Assembly: GCF_964340395.1 (NCBI RefSeq)
Contig: NC_135554.1
Coordinates: forward strand, 6,839,475-6,903,474
Reading direction: 5' to 3'
Length of the DNA: 64,000 nucleotides
DNA from: Glandiceps talaboti
Taxonomy: Eukaryota > Hemichordata > Enteropneusta > Spengelidae
Notes under the pieces: generated by a model
Seen by the model: only the letters and a program-made list of their open reading frames with translations
Databases searched by the model: none
Told to the model about the DNA's origin: nothing
Shown here: positions 11,723 through 23,919 of the stretch, piece after piece
How the letters are laid out: every line of letters starts with the position of its first letter
Position numbering within the stretch: the stretch's first letter is position 1
Translations under genes and position numbers: made by a program

Positions 11723-12445
11723 GGCTTAAAGAAAAAATCTGTGGTTCCGATTACATTCAATGTTAGAATAGGTGGGGTAGGTAGATTTTTTATTTTATTT
11801 TTTAACATTTTTTTCATATGTGAGTGTCTAGTTCACGTTAGTTATGATTTTTCTGTTGTTTTTCATATGACCTCTGTGATATTGGCTTCTTCTCATTAGG
11901 CCAAATAAAAAAAGTTGTTCAGTTCCGGTTACCCGACCCCACCTAGTTTTCACGCCGACCCGAAACTTTCTTTTACATATTGGAAAAAAAATATAAGAAA
12001 ATCGCGAAAACTAAAGTCTCGCAAGAAATAGTGGTTGCGGAAACTGACATCAACTTAAAAAGACACTATAAAACTGTTCTTCCAATCTGTAATGGTTGTA
12101 CATCTGACGAGAAGAAACCAATAACACAGAGACCATATGGAAATAACAGAAAAACATAACTAACTGAACAAGACACTCACATATGATAAAAAAAGTAAAA
12201 AATAAAACAAAAAAATCTACCCCCACCTATTCTAAAATTGAATGTAATCGGAACCACAAAAAAACTTTTACGCCTTAGATATACAGCCATTTACAGATTG
12301 GCTGAACTGTCTTTTTCAGTTGATGTCAGTTTCCGCATCCACTATTTCTTGCGAGACCACAATTTTCGTGATTTTCTTTAGGGTGTGCGTGAAAAACTAG
12401 GTGGGGTAGGGTAACCGGAACCAAGCAACTTTTTTTTATTTGGCC
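11723..12445. mobile_element. MITE of the GGCC-ended family, split by a second copy
   Basis: The outer copy in plus orientation has its first half at 11723-11898 and its second half at about 12278-12445. Its halves match, in order, the intact copy at 16621-16975: AGAATAGGTGGGGTAGG, GTGAGTGTC, TTCTTCTCAT, then TACAGCCATTTACAG, GTTGATGTCAGTT and TAGGGTAACCGGAACC. The gap between the halves is filled by an inverted copy of the same family. This is a self-nested insertion. Confidence 0.8.
11899..12274 (-). mobile_element. inserted inverted copy of the GGCC-ended MITE
   Basis: A 376-bp inverted copy beginning GGCCAAATAAAAAAAGTT and ending AAAACTTTTACGCC. It is flanked by TTA on both sides (11896-11898 and 12275-12277). 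The three-base TTA/TAA target duplication and terminal GGCC inverted repeats fit a PIF/Harbinger-type non-autonomous element. It encodes no transposase. Confidence 0.78.
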
Positions 12446-13410
12446 TTTTGGCATGACAATGATATAGCACCTGTGTAAATCTTAACGGTTTCCTTAGCTG
12501 TACAACCAGTGACATACTAGAATGAACAAGTGGAACTTGTTAGAAGCAAATAAATACTTATAGTAAACGTACTGCATTTAATAACTTACACTTGGCACAG
12601 CATGTTGGCAGTATAAAAACAAGTATTGCATTCCATCATTTGATAAGAACAGTTTTCAGACCCTTTTTAACTTAATTTGTAATAGCTCATAAATAAATTT
12701 CAATTTTCCCTGGTATTCCATGTTCAGGTAAAGAGGCCATAAACCTGTTCTTATCAAACCATGAAATGTTATAAACATCGATTCATCTTCCAATATGTTC
12801 TGCCAATGTTTGTTAAACCCTGTTTATTTGTTTACTTTCTCAGTTTTGTAACAAGTCTGCTTGTTCATGCTTCCATGTCACTGGTTGTCTCTTTACAAAT
12901 AATCTATTGCCTTAACTTGACTTGACTTGACTTGACTTGACTGTAACTTAAGAAGAAGCCAAATACAGTAAATTTCACAATAATGTGCAGCTTTTCTGTT
13001 TAATACAATCATGCAGAAACCAAAAAGAAATTGGACCTGCTACACTTTAAGATAGCAAGATTGAATGCGTACAGATTCTTGCTACATTTTGTCTAACTGC
13101 ACATGCCACCATACAGGCATCAAATGAACACCGCAAAGGACATTTTACGCGCCCTTCATCAGATGTTTGATTCTAAGAAAAACATTGGCACCCGAATGTC
13201 TGCATGAGGTTGCAATACATTTAAATGGTTTATTTAGACTAAAATAATGTAGCAAAAAGTGCAATCTTGCTATTGAAGTGTGGCACAACCAGTTTCTTGT
13301 TAGTGTATGCGTGGTTGTATCAAACAGAAAAGCTTCATTGTAATTTGACACAATTTACTTATCAAAATTTTAACAAAGAACTATCTATACAGCAATAACA
13401 ATTCTTCATG
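12446..13410. other. 3' flank of TNFR-like gene 1
   Basis: No coding exon was found. A (TTGAC)n run lies at about 12917-12942. A TTTATT at 13229-13234, read as AATAAA on the minus strand about 180 bp past the stop codon at 13411, is a plausible poly(A) signal for the receptor gene. Confidence 0.5.
13229..13234 (-). other. candidate poly(A) signal of TNFR-like gene 1
   Basis: AATAAA on the minus strand, about 177 bp past the TGA stop. It is the first canonical hexamer noticed downstream. Cleavage is not demonstrated. Confidence 0.4.
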
Positions 13411-16400
13411 TCACGGTTCCTGTATACAATTTCTATGTACGTTCCTTTCTTTTAGTGGAAAACCTGAATTAGACGTAGGCATACCATCATCTTGGTTATC
13501 AACAACACGCCCTGTGAAAAGAGAAAAGAGACAATTTCCTCTGATATGTGTTCTTTCCATATATACATTTTACACAGAGAAGAGTTATATCGAATTTTTT
13601 TTTCAAATGTCACGAATAGTAGAAATATCTCAGAATTGCCAAGATTTTGTTTTAATAACAGTTCAGCCTCTTCCAATTATCGGGGGAAAAATATAATTTT
13701 TGCGATCATTTTATTTGAGATACTGAATGTTAATTTGATAAGATGGTTCAATCTACAATCGCCAAGAAGTCGAATAACAGGAGTAACTGTGGTGTTGTAA
13801 ATGATACATGCTCATCACCAACATTAATGTTTTGTGCAATATAAAGAGAAACTAATTATCCATGTAACTTAATAATTAACAGATTAGCCTAATGATTTCA
13901 ATAGTTTATTGATAGGGGTAAAGGAAATGTGTTCAAGAAAAACACTAAAGGTTTCCTTACTGATGTCAGTAGCACTAGTTATACTTCGATGACTTCCTGT
14001 TTCTGTAATTCCAGCAGCACAACTGCATCCTGCAAGTAATAGGTGGGATTGTCAGGAATTTCACAGTTTGGCCATATTTGCAATTCCTGGTTCATTGGTG
14101 TGATCTATTGTACATGTTATACAAGTGACCGATCACTTCATTAAACCTTTAGTTGCTTAAGTTGATTGAATTCGTCTAATTTTGTTTCCACTGAACAAAT
14201 TTTAAAACCATCTGATTTAAAACCAGTTCAGTGGAAACAAAATTAGACGAATTCAATCAACTTAAGCAACTAAAGGTTAAATGAATACATGTAATTTGTG
14301 TTGATACATGCAGCACACACACACACACACACACACACACGGGCATACACGTCAACCACCCATGCACTCCCCCCCCCACACACACATACATACACACATA
14401 TACATACATACATACATACATACATACATACATTACTCTGTCACAGACATTACTCCTGGTTATTCAAATATTAGAGATATTAATGAAACCCTCACTTTTA
14501 CATGTATTCTGAGCACCGCCGCCACTAGCGTTTATGTTTCTTCGTGTTGAAACCGTCTCGCCAACCCGATGAACATCTGAATTTCCCTGAGAACTGACTT
14601 GACTTGTCGGGTGTCTGTTGCCTCTGAAATCTGACTGTGACATCGCTATAGGCACCTTTAATGGCGTCTCGCTTGGACAAGCATTATCCTGAGTTAAACC
14701 CGATGTTATAGTTGAAGCCGTCCCTGAGTTCGAGCTAGGCTGATGTTCAGGGTTACCAAAGCTAAACAAAATACAACATGGAAGTCAGTTTACTTTAAAA
14801 CGAAATCTCGTTTCCCAACAAATATCTTACGAACATAGCTACATTTTATGACTTGATGCGACAGAAATCTTCGTAACACTGTTTCTTTGTAGTGTCCGTC
14901 ATGACCAAATTCTTTATTTGCCAGAGCTATAATCCTATTGAGTAATTGATTTTTTAGCGTTCTTAACTTGTACCGGTCAATTTTCCCCTCGCGTTTTTGG
15001 GCTCCGATTTTAGTGATTTTTACTGTACTCTTTTTTTTTTACGTATTAACTATGTTTTATGATTGTGTTGTACAGCACCTTGAGAGGTCTTTTTACATGG
15101 AAGACATTTTTAAAGAAATAAATAGTATTATTATCATCATTATCTCTGCATTTCGTCATGACATCATATACATTTTAATTGCAATGTATTCAATGTCAGG
15201 TATTCTAAAGTGGTCACACAGAAAAAAATTACGTATTTATTTTGGATTTTCAATTTATAAAACAATTTTATCCTAATAAATACCCAATCCTCATCCATAT
15301 GGCCACTTTAAGGTTTAAAATGTAAAATTTGTACTTTGATTGTTGTCACGCCAGATCTAGACACTAAAACTATAAGATGACAGCAGCAATTTAATGTTGG
15401 TGAGATTATTGTTGAGCCAGACCATGATCAGTCATTTACTTAGCAGCATGTACGATATAGTGAGCCAGCTTTGAATTGGTTCCTGTATAGGACCCAGAAA
15501 GACATATTTGGCCAACAACTATATGGGGAATATTCAAACATGTGTTTACCCCACTGCTTCAGCTCCGAGAGGTAGATTGTCGGTCTTCGCATCACTAAGA
15601 ATGCTTGGTGGTGCTGCAGGATTACCAATGACTTCAATGTAGTCTTGTTTTCTCGGAATGAAAACTTTGCATTCTTTGGATTCTGTAAGAAGAAAAATGA
15701 ATGAACACTTTTAACGTCATGAACACTTACCGTAGAAATGTAGAATGTAGAAAAACATAGACCTTACATCAGAGTCTATGACCACATATATCAGGATACA
15801 ATTTTCTTAATTTCTCTTCATGTTCTTATTGAGAGAATTAAATGGCGATAAAATCCAATAAGTCCAGACTGAGCCAGGCTTATTTCTGCCTTTAGTGCAC
15901 TTGTATTGATTACCGCTATCGACTTACATATTGTTTGGGATGATAAAGTAGCAATCAACTTTGAAAACTGGAGCTTGTAAAGATCGAAGCCCTACTGTAC
16001 TTGACGTGTTCACTGTCATTTTGAGAATTTCCTGTAGGGATTTATGGGAAAACCTCTGGTCCTGACATCACATTGACCCCGCTCTCACTGTCTTAACTCA
16101 CTCTGTATTTGTCAACACGAAGACAGTTATGCAGTTGTGACGTCATCACATCATTGAAGGAACTCGCCAAACTGGTCAAACACAATTTAAATGCAGTAGG
16201 GATTCTTTACAAAATGTCGATAACTTCCCAATGTGCAATTTCATCACCCAAAATCACATGTTTAAAGATAGCAGTAATCTAAACAAGTGATAATTCATAC
16301 CTTTGTTGCAAGGTGAAGCATTTTCAGCAATGTAAGTTCTGTATCCACTAGGTTTGTATATATTTCTGTTCCATCGATTTTTCACACATAGGATAGCAAG

Positions 16401-19400
16401 TATGATGATTATAATTAAGACGACGAGTACAAGTATTACTATTAATATTACATATATCCCTTGCAGTCCGTTTCCTTCAGATTTACCTGCTAGAGTAATA
16501 TTTGTGAGGATAAACAAGAAATAAACATGTTACTATTCAAAATTCTATAATTATAAAGGGAAACAAAAAAAGTAGGCTGTTTCATCTAAGCTGCATTTAT
16601 ATAATAATGGTTTTCCATAAGGCCTAAAAGAAATTGTCTGGTTAAGGTTCTGATTACACTCAATTTCAGATTCTGAATAGGCGGGTGGGTATATTCTTTT
16701 TCATGTGTGAGTGTCATGTATTTATGTTTTCCGTTGTTTACCATATGGATTCTGTGTTATTGGTTTCTTCTCATCAAATGTACAGCCATTACGGATTATA
16801 TTGTCTTTTTAAGTTGATGTCAGTTGCCGCATCGGATTCCACTCTTTCCCGCGCGACTTCAAAATGTTCTCGATTTTATTATTTACTTCTCGAATACTTT
16901 TTTTTTAAATTAGGGGTGATAGTGACAAACTAGTTAGGGTTGGGTAACTGGAACTATAAATAATTTTTTTAGGCCTAACTAATATTGAATGATTGTAGCC
17001 ACAAAATACTGACCATTTCCTGTGAAAGTTTGTAACATTGATATGTCTGATGGAGTTACTGTTGGGCCATCACACGTAGCATCTGATGATCCTGTGCCAG
17101 ATTCCACTGTAACGAGTCCATGAACTTCACATCTAAAATAAATTGTGTAAATAGTCACAATGAATAATAAGTACAAATAAACATATACCAACAACCATAC
17201 ACCTACCTGTATAAACATGTAAAGACGGTTTAAAGCTGGTAAGGTACGCCTTGATGGGGCGCCCTCACACGTACACATCGATCAACCACTCTCGAGAGCA
17301 GATAAACCAGACCGGTGAGGCGACGTGACACGACGTATCTTAGAGTCCATTTTGATGCCGGAGCCAGATTAGTTACAATGGCTTGCATACCACACAAACC
17401 GGTCAGGTAGAACACTGGGCGAACATTCATACAGTTTTTATTATAATTAGTCCGTTCTAAATCACTTAATTACTATCACGTGCGACAAAGAAAGCTATAG
17501 AAATACACCAATATCAATTCCAATATTAACAGATCGTAACTTTTAAAAGAGGGAATGATTTTTACTTCAGTATTTACGAATAAACTTACTTTGTATGTGG
17601 TATACATTTCGAAGTCTTGTCAACTCGATCGGAGTATGTCCCCGGCGGGCATACCTGGCACGTCACATCCTCAGTTGCGCTTCCTTTAACAGATGAAGAA
17701 CAAAACAAAACGAATGCAAATAAACCAAACCAAAACAATACAGAAACACAATTAAAATGAAAGAAAACTAAACACACTTACATGTACATGATAAATCATT
17801 CTATAATTACTTAACTGAAATACTCTATGCAAAAACCAAGCAATGAAATTAATGTATATAAGAAAAATGCATGAATGAATATAAAACAGATAAAAAAATA
17901 AAATAAGATACAGTAACTTTTGGTCTGGTTCACTAACTTCAATTGTATATGCTAATGTCATTATAATCGTCGTATGAATGTCAAGTAAATTATAATATAA
18001 TACTAAGTTTATATTATTCCTGTGTACAAGCTAGGCCACTGGCCTCTTGGTACACATGACTTACAAAACATTTTACAGTTTACAAGGTCAAAGGTGACAA
18101 AGAAGAAAGTAAACAGTACCATAGAATTTATGATGTCATGAGTGACATTGCAAGTACCATGATTACATTTGTAAATTTTGTGTTTGTGTCAAGTGAATTC
18201 AAATATAAGGAAATGTGCACTCACGTACATATATATTTGTGTTCATTTAGATTTTAAGTTAAAATTCGCTCACCCAATGTAAGAACACCGCTGCCTATCC
18301 CACATTTAGTCCATGATCTGCAACTTCCCTCGTGTAATTCATAATAACCAGATTCACATTCACACACGTATTGATTAGTTTTCGATCCCTGAATTTTGAC
18401 AACTCTGTGTTCAGCCTCTCTACAAGGATACAGAAACTGACAGGCTCTGAGAAGATTTGGAATGTCTGTGTAGGTCCCATAATGGCATGTAGCACACTGC
18501 GTTGTGGCAGGCTGTCCAATTTGACACGGCTGCGTCATGTATTTTCCTACATTTTAGAATCAAGAGATTCAAGTCAGAATATTAACCATTATACCATGCA
18601 CAAGCCATTTAAACCAACAAATTTAAAATTATGGAATATATACTCTGCTAGTTTTACGTCACGGCAACGCGTGTCTACGTCACTGGTTCTGATGTGTTCG
18701 CAATATGAGTCAAAACGTTCGCAATTACCATAAATTTCCCTTTGATCTTACTGGCGCTGGTTATAATTATGTAATTCTCCAATATTTTTCTTCAGTCAGC
18801 CGAAAAATACTAGTACTTGTGACATAAGGGTTGGCACTATTTGTCTATCGACTTGTAATGATAAAGACTCCTTAGGCCATTCTTATTTTCCTTGGCTGAA
18901 CGAAGAAATATATTGGGGAAAAACATCTACTTGACTAATATACACATTTACTTTGAACTGCAACGTTTGTGTAAACCACAAGTCAACAAAGTTGAATCTT
19001 TGTAGAAGACATAATTCTTAAACTATATTACTTACTTCACCTAAACAACCCATGGAACAAAATACCAAATAACTTATCTTGTAAAGTTCTGAGTTTTATG
19101 CGAATGTTTTGAATGCATGGTATAAATGTAGTGATAATGTTAAAGGCCGGAGAGGAAACTGCAAATGGTCTGAGAAGTATGGTGTCTTTTAAAGTCCTTT
19201 TTAGTACGTGGCAATCATGAATATGGTGTATTATACAATTCTGAGTTTGTGTATGTGGATAAGCTATCCTCCAAAGTAATACGTTCAATGTTATTTGTAA
19301 ATAACTCTATTCAGATAAATTATGTAAAGCAATGGTTTACATCTTTAGAGACGATTCATTTGTATAACAAAGAGAACTGTACTTTCATTTCAACCTTGCC

Positions 19401-19919
19401 ATCATGATGTAATTAATATATCTATTACTGGAAGAAACTAGACTTAAGTGCCCAGTCTTTTTCCATTCCCAAACTACTTTACAAATATATGGTGGATTTT
19501 TTACCAAAATGAAATTGGATATTCCTTGTCAGAGAGATGATGTGCTCTGAACAGACGGAATAAATTGTAATAGGCCCCCCTCTGGAGAAATAAACTAGTA
19601 ATACGGCGACGGTATTCTACAGTCCGCGTACACAATGAGTCAGTTATTACCAAGGAACCGGCAGATACTTTCCGAACATTGGTCTTCTCCCCCCCCCCTC
19701 AGTCTGCATATCTCCGCCAATGTGTACAAATCCTAAGATGTCTTATGTAGCATATACATTGTACTAAACTGTCTTACCCTTTGCGCAATTGTCACAACAA
19801 CGCCTTACTCCATTTTGGCTGGTCCATCCTTGTTGGTAGTCCGTTATTTGACAAGTCAGTTCTCCAGAAGCCAGTGTATATTTAAATACACAGAGAAGCA
19901 TCGCTAGTTTCAAGGCCAT
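13411..19919 (-). CDS. TNF-receptor superfamily-like type I membrane receptor 1, 9 exons
   Basis: Model, minus strand: 19778-19919 (ATG at 19917-19919), 18274-18546, 17590-17683, 17014-17132, 16301-16486, 15550-15682, 14496-14761, 13961-14029 and 13411-13511 (TGA at 13411-13413). It totals 1383 nt, 460 residues, with all phases matching. Residues 1-18 form a signal peptide. Residues 22-205 are cysteine-rich with the TNFR layout: CCDNCAKG, CATCHYGTY, CECESGYYE, CQVCPPGTYSD and CIPHTK; the C-terminal repeats recall CD40/HVEM-type modules. Residues about 220-244 are a strongly hydrophobic span (YVILIVILVLVVLIIIII) followed by the stop-transfer KNRWNR. The cytoplasmic tail of about 216 residues is Ser/Thr/Asn/Gly-rich with a DYIEV tyrosine motif. 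No death domain and no strong TRAF-binding motif were seen. The likely role is binding a TNF-like ligand at the cell surface. The gene is divergent to a paralog at 23920. Exon 7 was joined through the GTAAAC and GTGAGG donors because these alone keep the frame. Confidence 0.85.
14145..14278. repeat. perfect 53-bp inverted repeat (foldback)
   Basis: The left arm 14145-14197 starts AACCTTTAGTTGCTTAAG. The right arm 14226-14278 is its exact reverse complement. The 28-bp loop itself contains a short palindrome-like TTTTAAAACCA. It lies in the intron between exons 7 and 8 of the receptor. The perfect match suggests a recent insertion or gene-converted hairpin. Confidence 0.9.
14311..14432 (+). repeat. 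(CA)n / (CATA)n microsatellites
   Basis: A (CA)n run at 14311-14340, a CCCACACACA run and a (CATA)n run at about 14395-14432. They lie within about 65 bp of the donor end of exon 7 of the receptor gene. Confidence 0.85.
16621..16975 (+). mobile_element. intact GGCC-ended MITE with TAA target duplication
   Basis: A 355-bp element starting GGCCTAAAAGAAATTG and ending AATTTTTTTAGGCC, flanked by TAA on both sides (16618-16620 and 16976-16978). It is the same family as 11723-12445. It lies in a receptor intron with its right end only about 38 bp from the donor of the 17014-17132 exon. It has no coding capacity. PIF/Harbinger-like is the best guess from the three-base TWA duplication. Confidence 0.82.
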
Positions 19920-20569
19920 GTCAACCTATGGAAAAGATAAATCCGTAAATTAATTAGCTTGTTTGTATTTTCACAAAAATATCGCTTTTCGACGTATCAA
20001 TTTTTTGTGCTGTGTACGATTTTTGACATTCATGATTTTCATAGTCTACTTTGTGTGATGAAATGAAATTGTGAAATTGTGAAATTGTGAAACAAATTCA
20101 TCAGGTATTGAGAGCGATTAAAAACCTTCAGATTATAAAGCTATACCTCAGCTACTTACTTGCGTTGATTTCATTTTTCAGTAATTAGATTTTTTAACGT
20201 TTTCTTTTTTGCATGTTCTGTCATTTTTCTTTCTTTAACATAAAATAAAGCAATCGTAGCTTTCTTTTTTTCGCAATAATTTCAAAATGAAGAATCAATA
20301 AAGAAACGTAAATTATTCAATCGTATTTAAATGTACCACTCATGCTTCGCACTCGCTAAGCAACCCTCCGGGTCGCCCTCTAGTGGCGAACTTAGCAACG
20401 GTGCCTGCTCTTGTGGCCTGTCGTGGCAGGTCCACTGGGGCCTCGTCATGATCGAACTATGATTTCTGTTCAATACTAACGAAGTCTTTTCCTGTTTTAG
20501 AAATACATACTGATTTCGAAGTCACTGATAATAGCCGGTTTGCGAGTTTCTTTACGCTTAAATTGTGGT

Positions 20570-20755
20570 AATTACAGTCTAGTTAAAGTAGTATAAACAA
20601 TTATACAGTCAGTGGCCACTGCACGTCTAGTCTTAGTCCTGCTTGCATAATTATAAGGAGTAATCCGGGACTCCATTCTCGAGGTACGGTCGTAGTAATA
20701 TAGCAGTGGCCACTGACTGTATAATTGTTTATACTACTTTAACTAGACTGTAATT
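20570..20755. repeat. perfect 53-bp inverted repeat (foldback) with flanking direct repeats
   Basis: The left arm 20570-20622 begins AATTACAGTCTAGTTAAAGT and the right arm 20703-20755 is its exact reverse complement. A GGTACGGTCGTAGTAATATA segment occurs both inside the loop (about 20680) and just right of the structure (about 20758). This suggests a composite or rearranged foldback element in the upstream region of the receptor. Confidence 0.88.
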
Positions 20756-21164
20756 ATGGTACGGTCGTAGTAATATAGACCCGTGCACCGTCTCTAAGCA
20801 GGACTAGTCTAGTCTATGTCATAACCAAGTATATTGATGTATATTCGTGTAAAATGACTGAATCGGTTACAATTTAAACAGAAATACCTTTTTCCATTTT
20901 GAATCACTTGTTCCTGAACTTTCTTTACAAATCATAATGCCCGTAAATGTCACTGGTGCACATAGCGTGCTTAGCAACACTCTCACTGCATTGGTAAATC
21001 CCCAGCACTGTGACGATTCGTGCGCAGACTCAGTTTAACAGTGGTCTGTCATGGCAGGTCGACGTCGTAATACTCGACATTGGCTGCGTCATTATACATG
21101 TATCACAGACAAGGAAGTTGTTATTACATGTACATGTATGTCTAAGGGAGCGATCAATTTTTAC

Positions 21165-21300
21165 GACCGGGGGTGGACCAGTGACTTTTTGATCATGTTG
21201 TACTTAAAAGTAATGACCCCTCCCCCTGCAATTCATCCACAAAACAATCCAACCCCCTCTGACAAATAAAAAACCCCACAATGACCCCCCCCCATCTGTT
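21165..21300 (+). repeat. poly-C rich dispersed repeat fragment
   Basis: ACCGGGGGTGGACCAGTGAC, then TAATGACCCCTCCCC and AATGACCCCCCCCC blocks. It resembles the 8885 and 46345 copies in composition and block order. Non-coding. Confidence 0.45.
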
Positions 21301-22200
21301 GACAAGAAACACACTTTTTTCTTGCAGAAGACACTCTTAAAGCATAATACCGCACACTGCATAGCTATTTTTACATGTTACATTGCGTCACATGTATAAA
21401 GCTCTTTAGACAGGAACCCTATGAGAAGTATGATTGTCTGTTCACAGACATACAAAATATTCATGGTTTAGTAACCAAAAGTTCTAGGATATATCTCTTA
21501 GATAATAGATTGAGTGAACTATTAATATTGATTAATTCAGCTAATTATCAAGTACAATATTATAAATGGAGTTAATATACTTAATAAACCCATGTCAATA
21601 ACTGTCACACATAATGATGTACATATACTTGCATCACATAATGAATTGTTTGCATCATATAAAGATATGTTCGCATCATATAGTCAATATATTGTTTTCT
21701 TTAGACTTAAGACAATTGCTGCTTTCCATACATGTACACGCATTGACTAGTTCACACTCCTCAAGGCACTTGTTTGTCCTTTTCATAATTGTTCAGTTTA
21801 ATCATGGCACTGACTCAAGCCCCCCCCCCCCTTAATTGACCAAACTGCTAATTTTAACCAAAATGTCCTTGAAAGGTTTTGAAAAATGAATTGTGATAAA
21901 TGTCATTGATTTCAAAAATAGCAATTAAAAAATGTTCCAAAACTAGATTACTAATTCAATTCACTTACTACTGACTATGTTGTCCAGTATATTGCTGACA
22001 ACATGATAGCCTTGAAAATGAAAATAAATGCATTCTAATACCAGGAAATGTAATATTATGATCTGCTGACAAACATTTACTCGCAGTATGCAGTCACTCA
22101 ATGTGAAAACTAGATATTCCAGGGGAGATGTAAAATCTAATTTTCCTCATAACTTTTTTCCGTGCCTGTGCTATAGAAGTCCTGGCTAACTCAAAAGACA

Positions 22201-22680
22201 GCTATAATGCCAATGTTTATCCACTTCCTACCCTACTATGCAATTCTAACCCAGAGGACAACTGTAATGCCAATGTTGAGCCACTTCCTACCTTACCATG
22301 CAAATGTAACATAGAAGACAGCTATAATGACAATGTTGAGCCACTTCCTACACTACTATGCAAATCTAACCCAGAAGACAACTGTAATGCTAATGTTGAG
22401 CCACTTCCTACACTACTATGCAAATGTAACCCAGAAGACAACTGTAATGCTAATGTTGAGCCACTTCCTACACTACTATGCAAATCTAACCCAGAAGACA
22501 ACTGTAATGCTAATGTTGAGCCACTTCCTACACTACTATGCAAATGTAGCCCAGAAGACAACTGTAATGCCAATGTTGAGCCACTTCCTACACTACTATG
22601 CAAATCTAACCCAGAAGACAACTGTAATGCCAATGTTGAGCCACTTCCTACCCTACTATGCAATTCTAACCCAGAAGACA
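22201..22680 (+). repeat. 60-bp minisatellite with alternating (120-bp) higher-order pattern
   Basis: Eight 60-bp units carry the core CAATGTTGAGCCACTTCCTA. A diagnostic position alternates along the array: AAATCTAAC and AAATGTAAC (or AAATGTAGC) units take turns, and the outermost units share CAATTCTAAC. The true unit is therefore a 120-bp dimer. Because 60 is divisible by three, long open frames appear on both strands, but they are artefacts. Confidence 0.93.
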
Positions 22681-23838
22681 GCTGTACTGACATATATAGA
22701 AGGCATGCGTCGTGATTAACATTATACTAGAATTGTTTAATTGCAATGTTATGTATTAGTATTTTCACGCTCAAACGCTTAGAAACTCAACTTGTGACAC
22801 TTGAAATCATTATGCCTTTCCTGAGTTGAACAGTTTTTACCTTCCGTAAGGAAAGATAACATTACGTAGCCGTCATTATACACGAAATGGTCACGGTGGG
22901 GAGGGGGTGAGGGGAGAGATAGGAGAAAAAGTTAGTAAGAGGCCACCATTATTTATGGCCTGGGGGGAAGAAGTGCATTGAACCCCTCCCCCTCATACCA
23001 CCACCACCACCACAAAATCGTCATACACTATGCCTCGCTTGAAAACAGACCAGACTTGATTTTTTTCTTTAAATATTCAACACTATGTAGTTGCTAATTA
23101 CATGTTGCTGCTGTCTCATACAGCTTGAAAATACAGTTTATATTGCCTATAAAATGGTCTGAATAGCGTAAATTGGCTTTAAGTGTCAAACACCTCCAGA
23201 GCTTCAAGGAAAGACTCGCGGATCGTAGGACCCCCTCCCCAATGAAAGGTGTACATATGCTCATCTCAAGCTTTGCCCCTACCTTTGTTGCTGAGTGTGT
23301 TTTAGCAAAATATGTTATACACAAGTTTGCATTATTGATTGATAGAAGTTGGACTTTTAAGTTGGATATATTCAAATGTTGGGACTGAACCTTTTCAATC
23401 CAGTGATCCCCGAAGACCAAGACCAATCAGCAACATTGTTAGGTATTGAAAAAGATGATTACTTGTTACTTGTTTGACAGTCTTCTGCCCAGATCATGTT
23501 TGATGGTGGCCCCCACCTGCCCTTACTGTTGCAGCTAATTTAATATTTCAAAATTGTAAATCGAGATAACTGAAAATGTCATGATATATGATATCGAGCT
23601 AATGGTTGTGTTGACAAATATGTCAAAGATCATTATCTTACTTGTTCGGATCACGACGTTATCATGTGTTGTCATTTCTGGAAACTAACCGTGTTCAAGA
23701 TAGCTTCCCAATTTTACTCTCAGATAATATCAGCTGGAAGTCATTGAAACATTATCAAAATATCCTTTCTCCTCATACATGGACTATCTATATCTAAATC
23801 TGGTAATTTTCCTATACGTGATTAAGGCGTGATGGACT

Positions 23839-23850
23839 TGCGCATGCGCA
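23839..23850. promoter_or_regulatory. NRF1-type palindromic site
   Basis: TGCGCATGCGCA is a perfect match to the NRF1 consensus YGCGCAYGCGCR. It abuts a TATA box and lies 70 bp upstream of the start codon of TNFR-like gene 2. The binding is inferred. Confidence 0.6.
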
Positions 23851-23857
23851 TATATAA
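23851..23857 (+). promoter_or_regulatory. TATA box of TNFR-like gene 2
   Basis: TATATAA follows the NRF1-like site directly. Transcription would start near 23880, leaving a 5'UTR of about 40 nt before the ATG at 23920. Confidence 0.6.
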
Positions 23858-23919
23858 GCTTTATGAACTCGCTGAAGATATTACACCCTTTACATGTTTG
23901 CTACTAAAACTACGGTAAA

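Larger units (their letters stand above)
19920..23838. other. region between the two divergent receptor genes
   Basis: About 3.9 kb with no splice-supported exon. It contains a poly-C copy at 19688-19697, a perfect foldback at 20570-20755, a poly-C-rich repeat at 21165-21300, a 60-bp minisatellite at 22201-22680 and a CCACCACCAC run near 22999-23012. Both receptor promoters should lie here. The right end holds a clear NRF1-like site and TATA box; none was recognised for the left gene. Confidence 0.5.

Noticed and set aside
18371-18733. 120-codon plus frame
   Set aside because: Antisense to the cysteine-rich exon 18274-18546 of receptor 1.
22322-22719. Open frames of 123 and 130 codons on opposite strands
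   Set aside because: They are translations of the 60-bp minisatellite and mirror each other.
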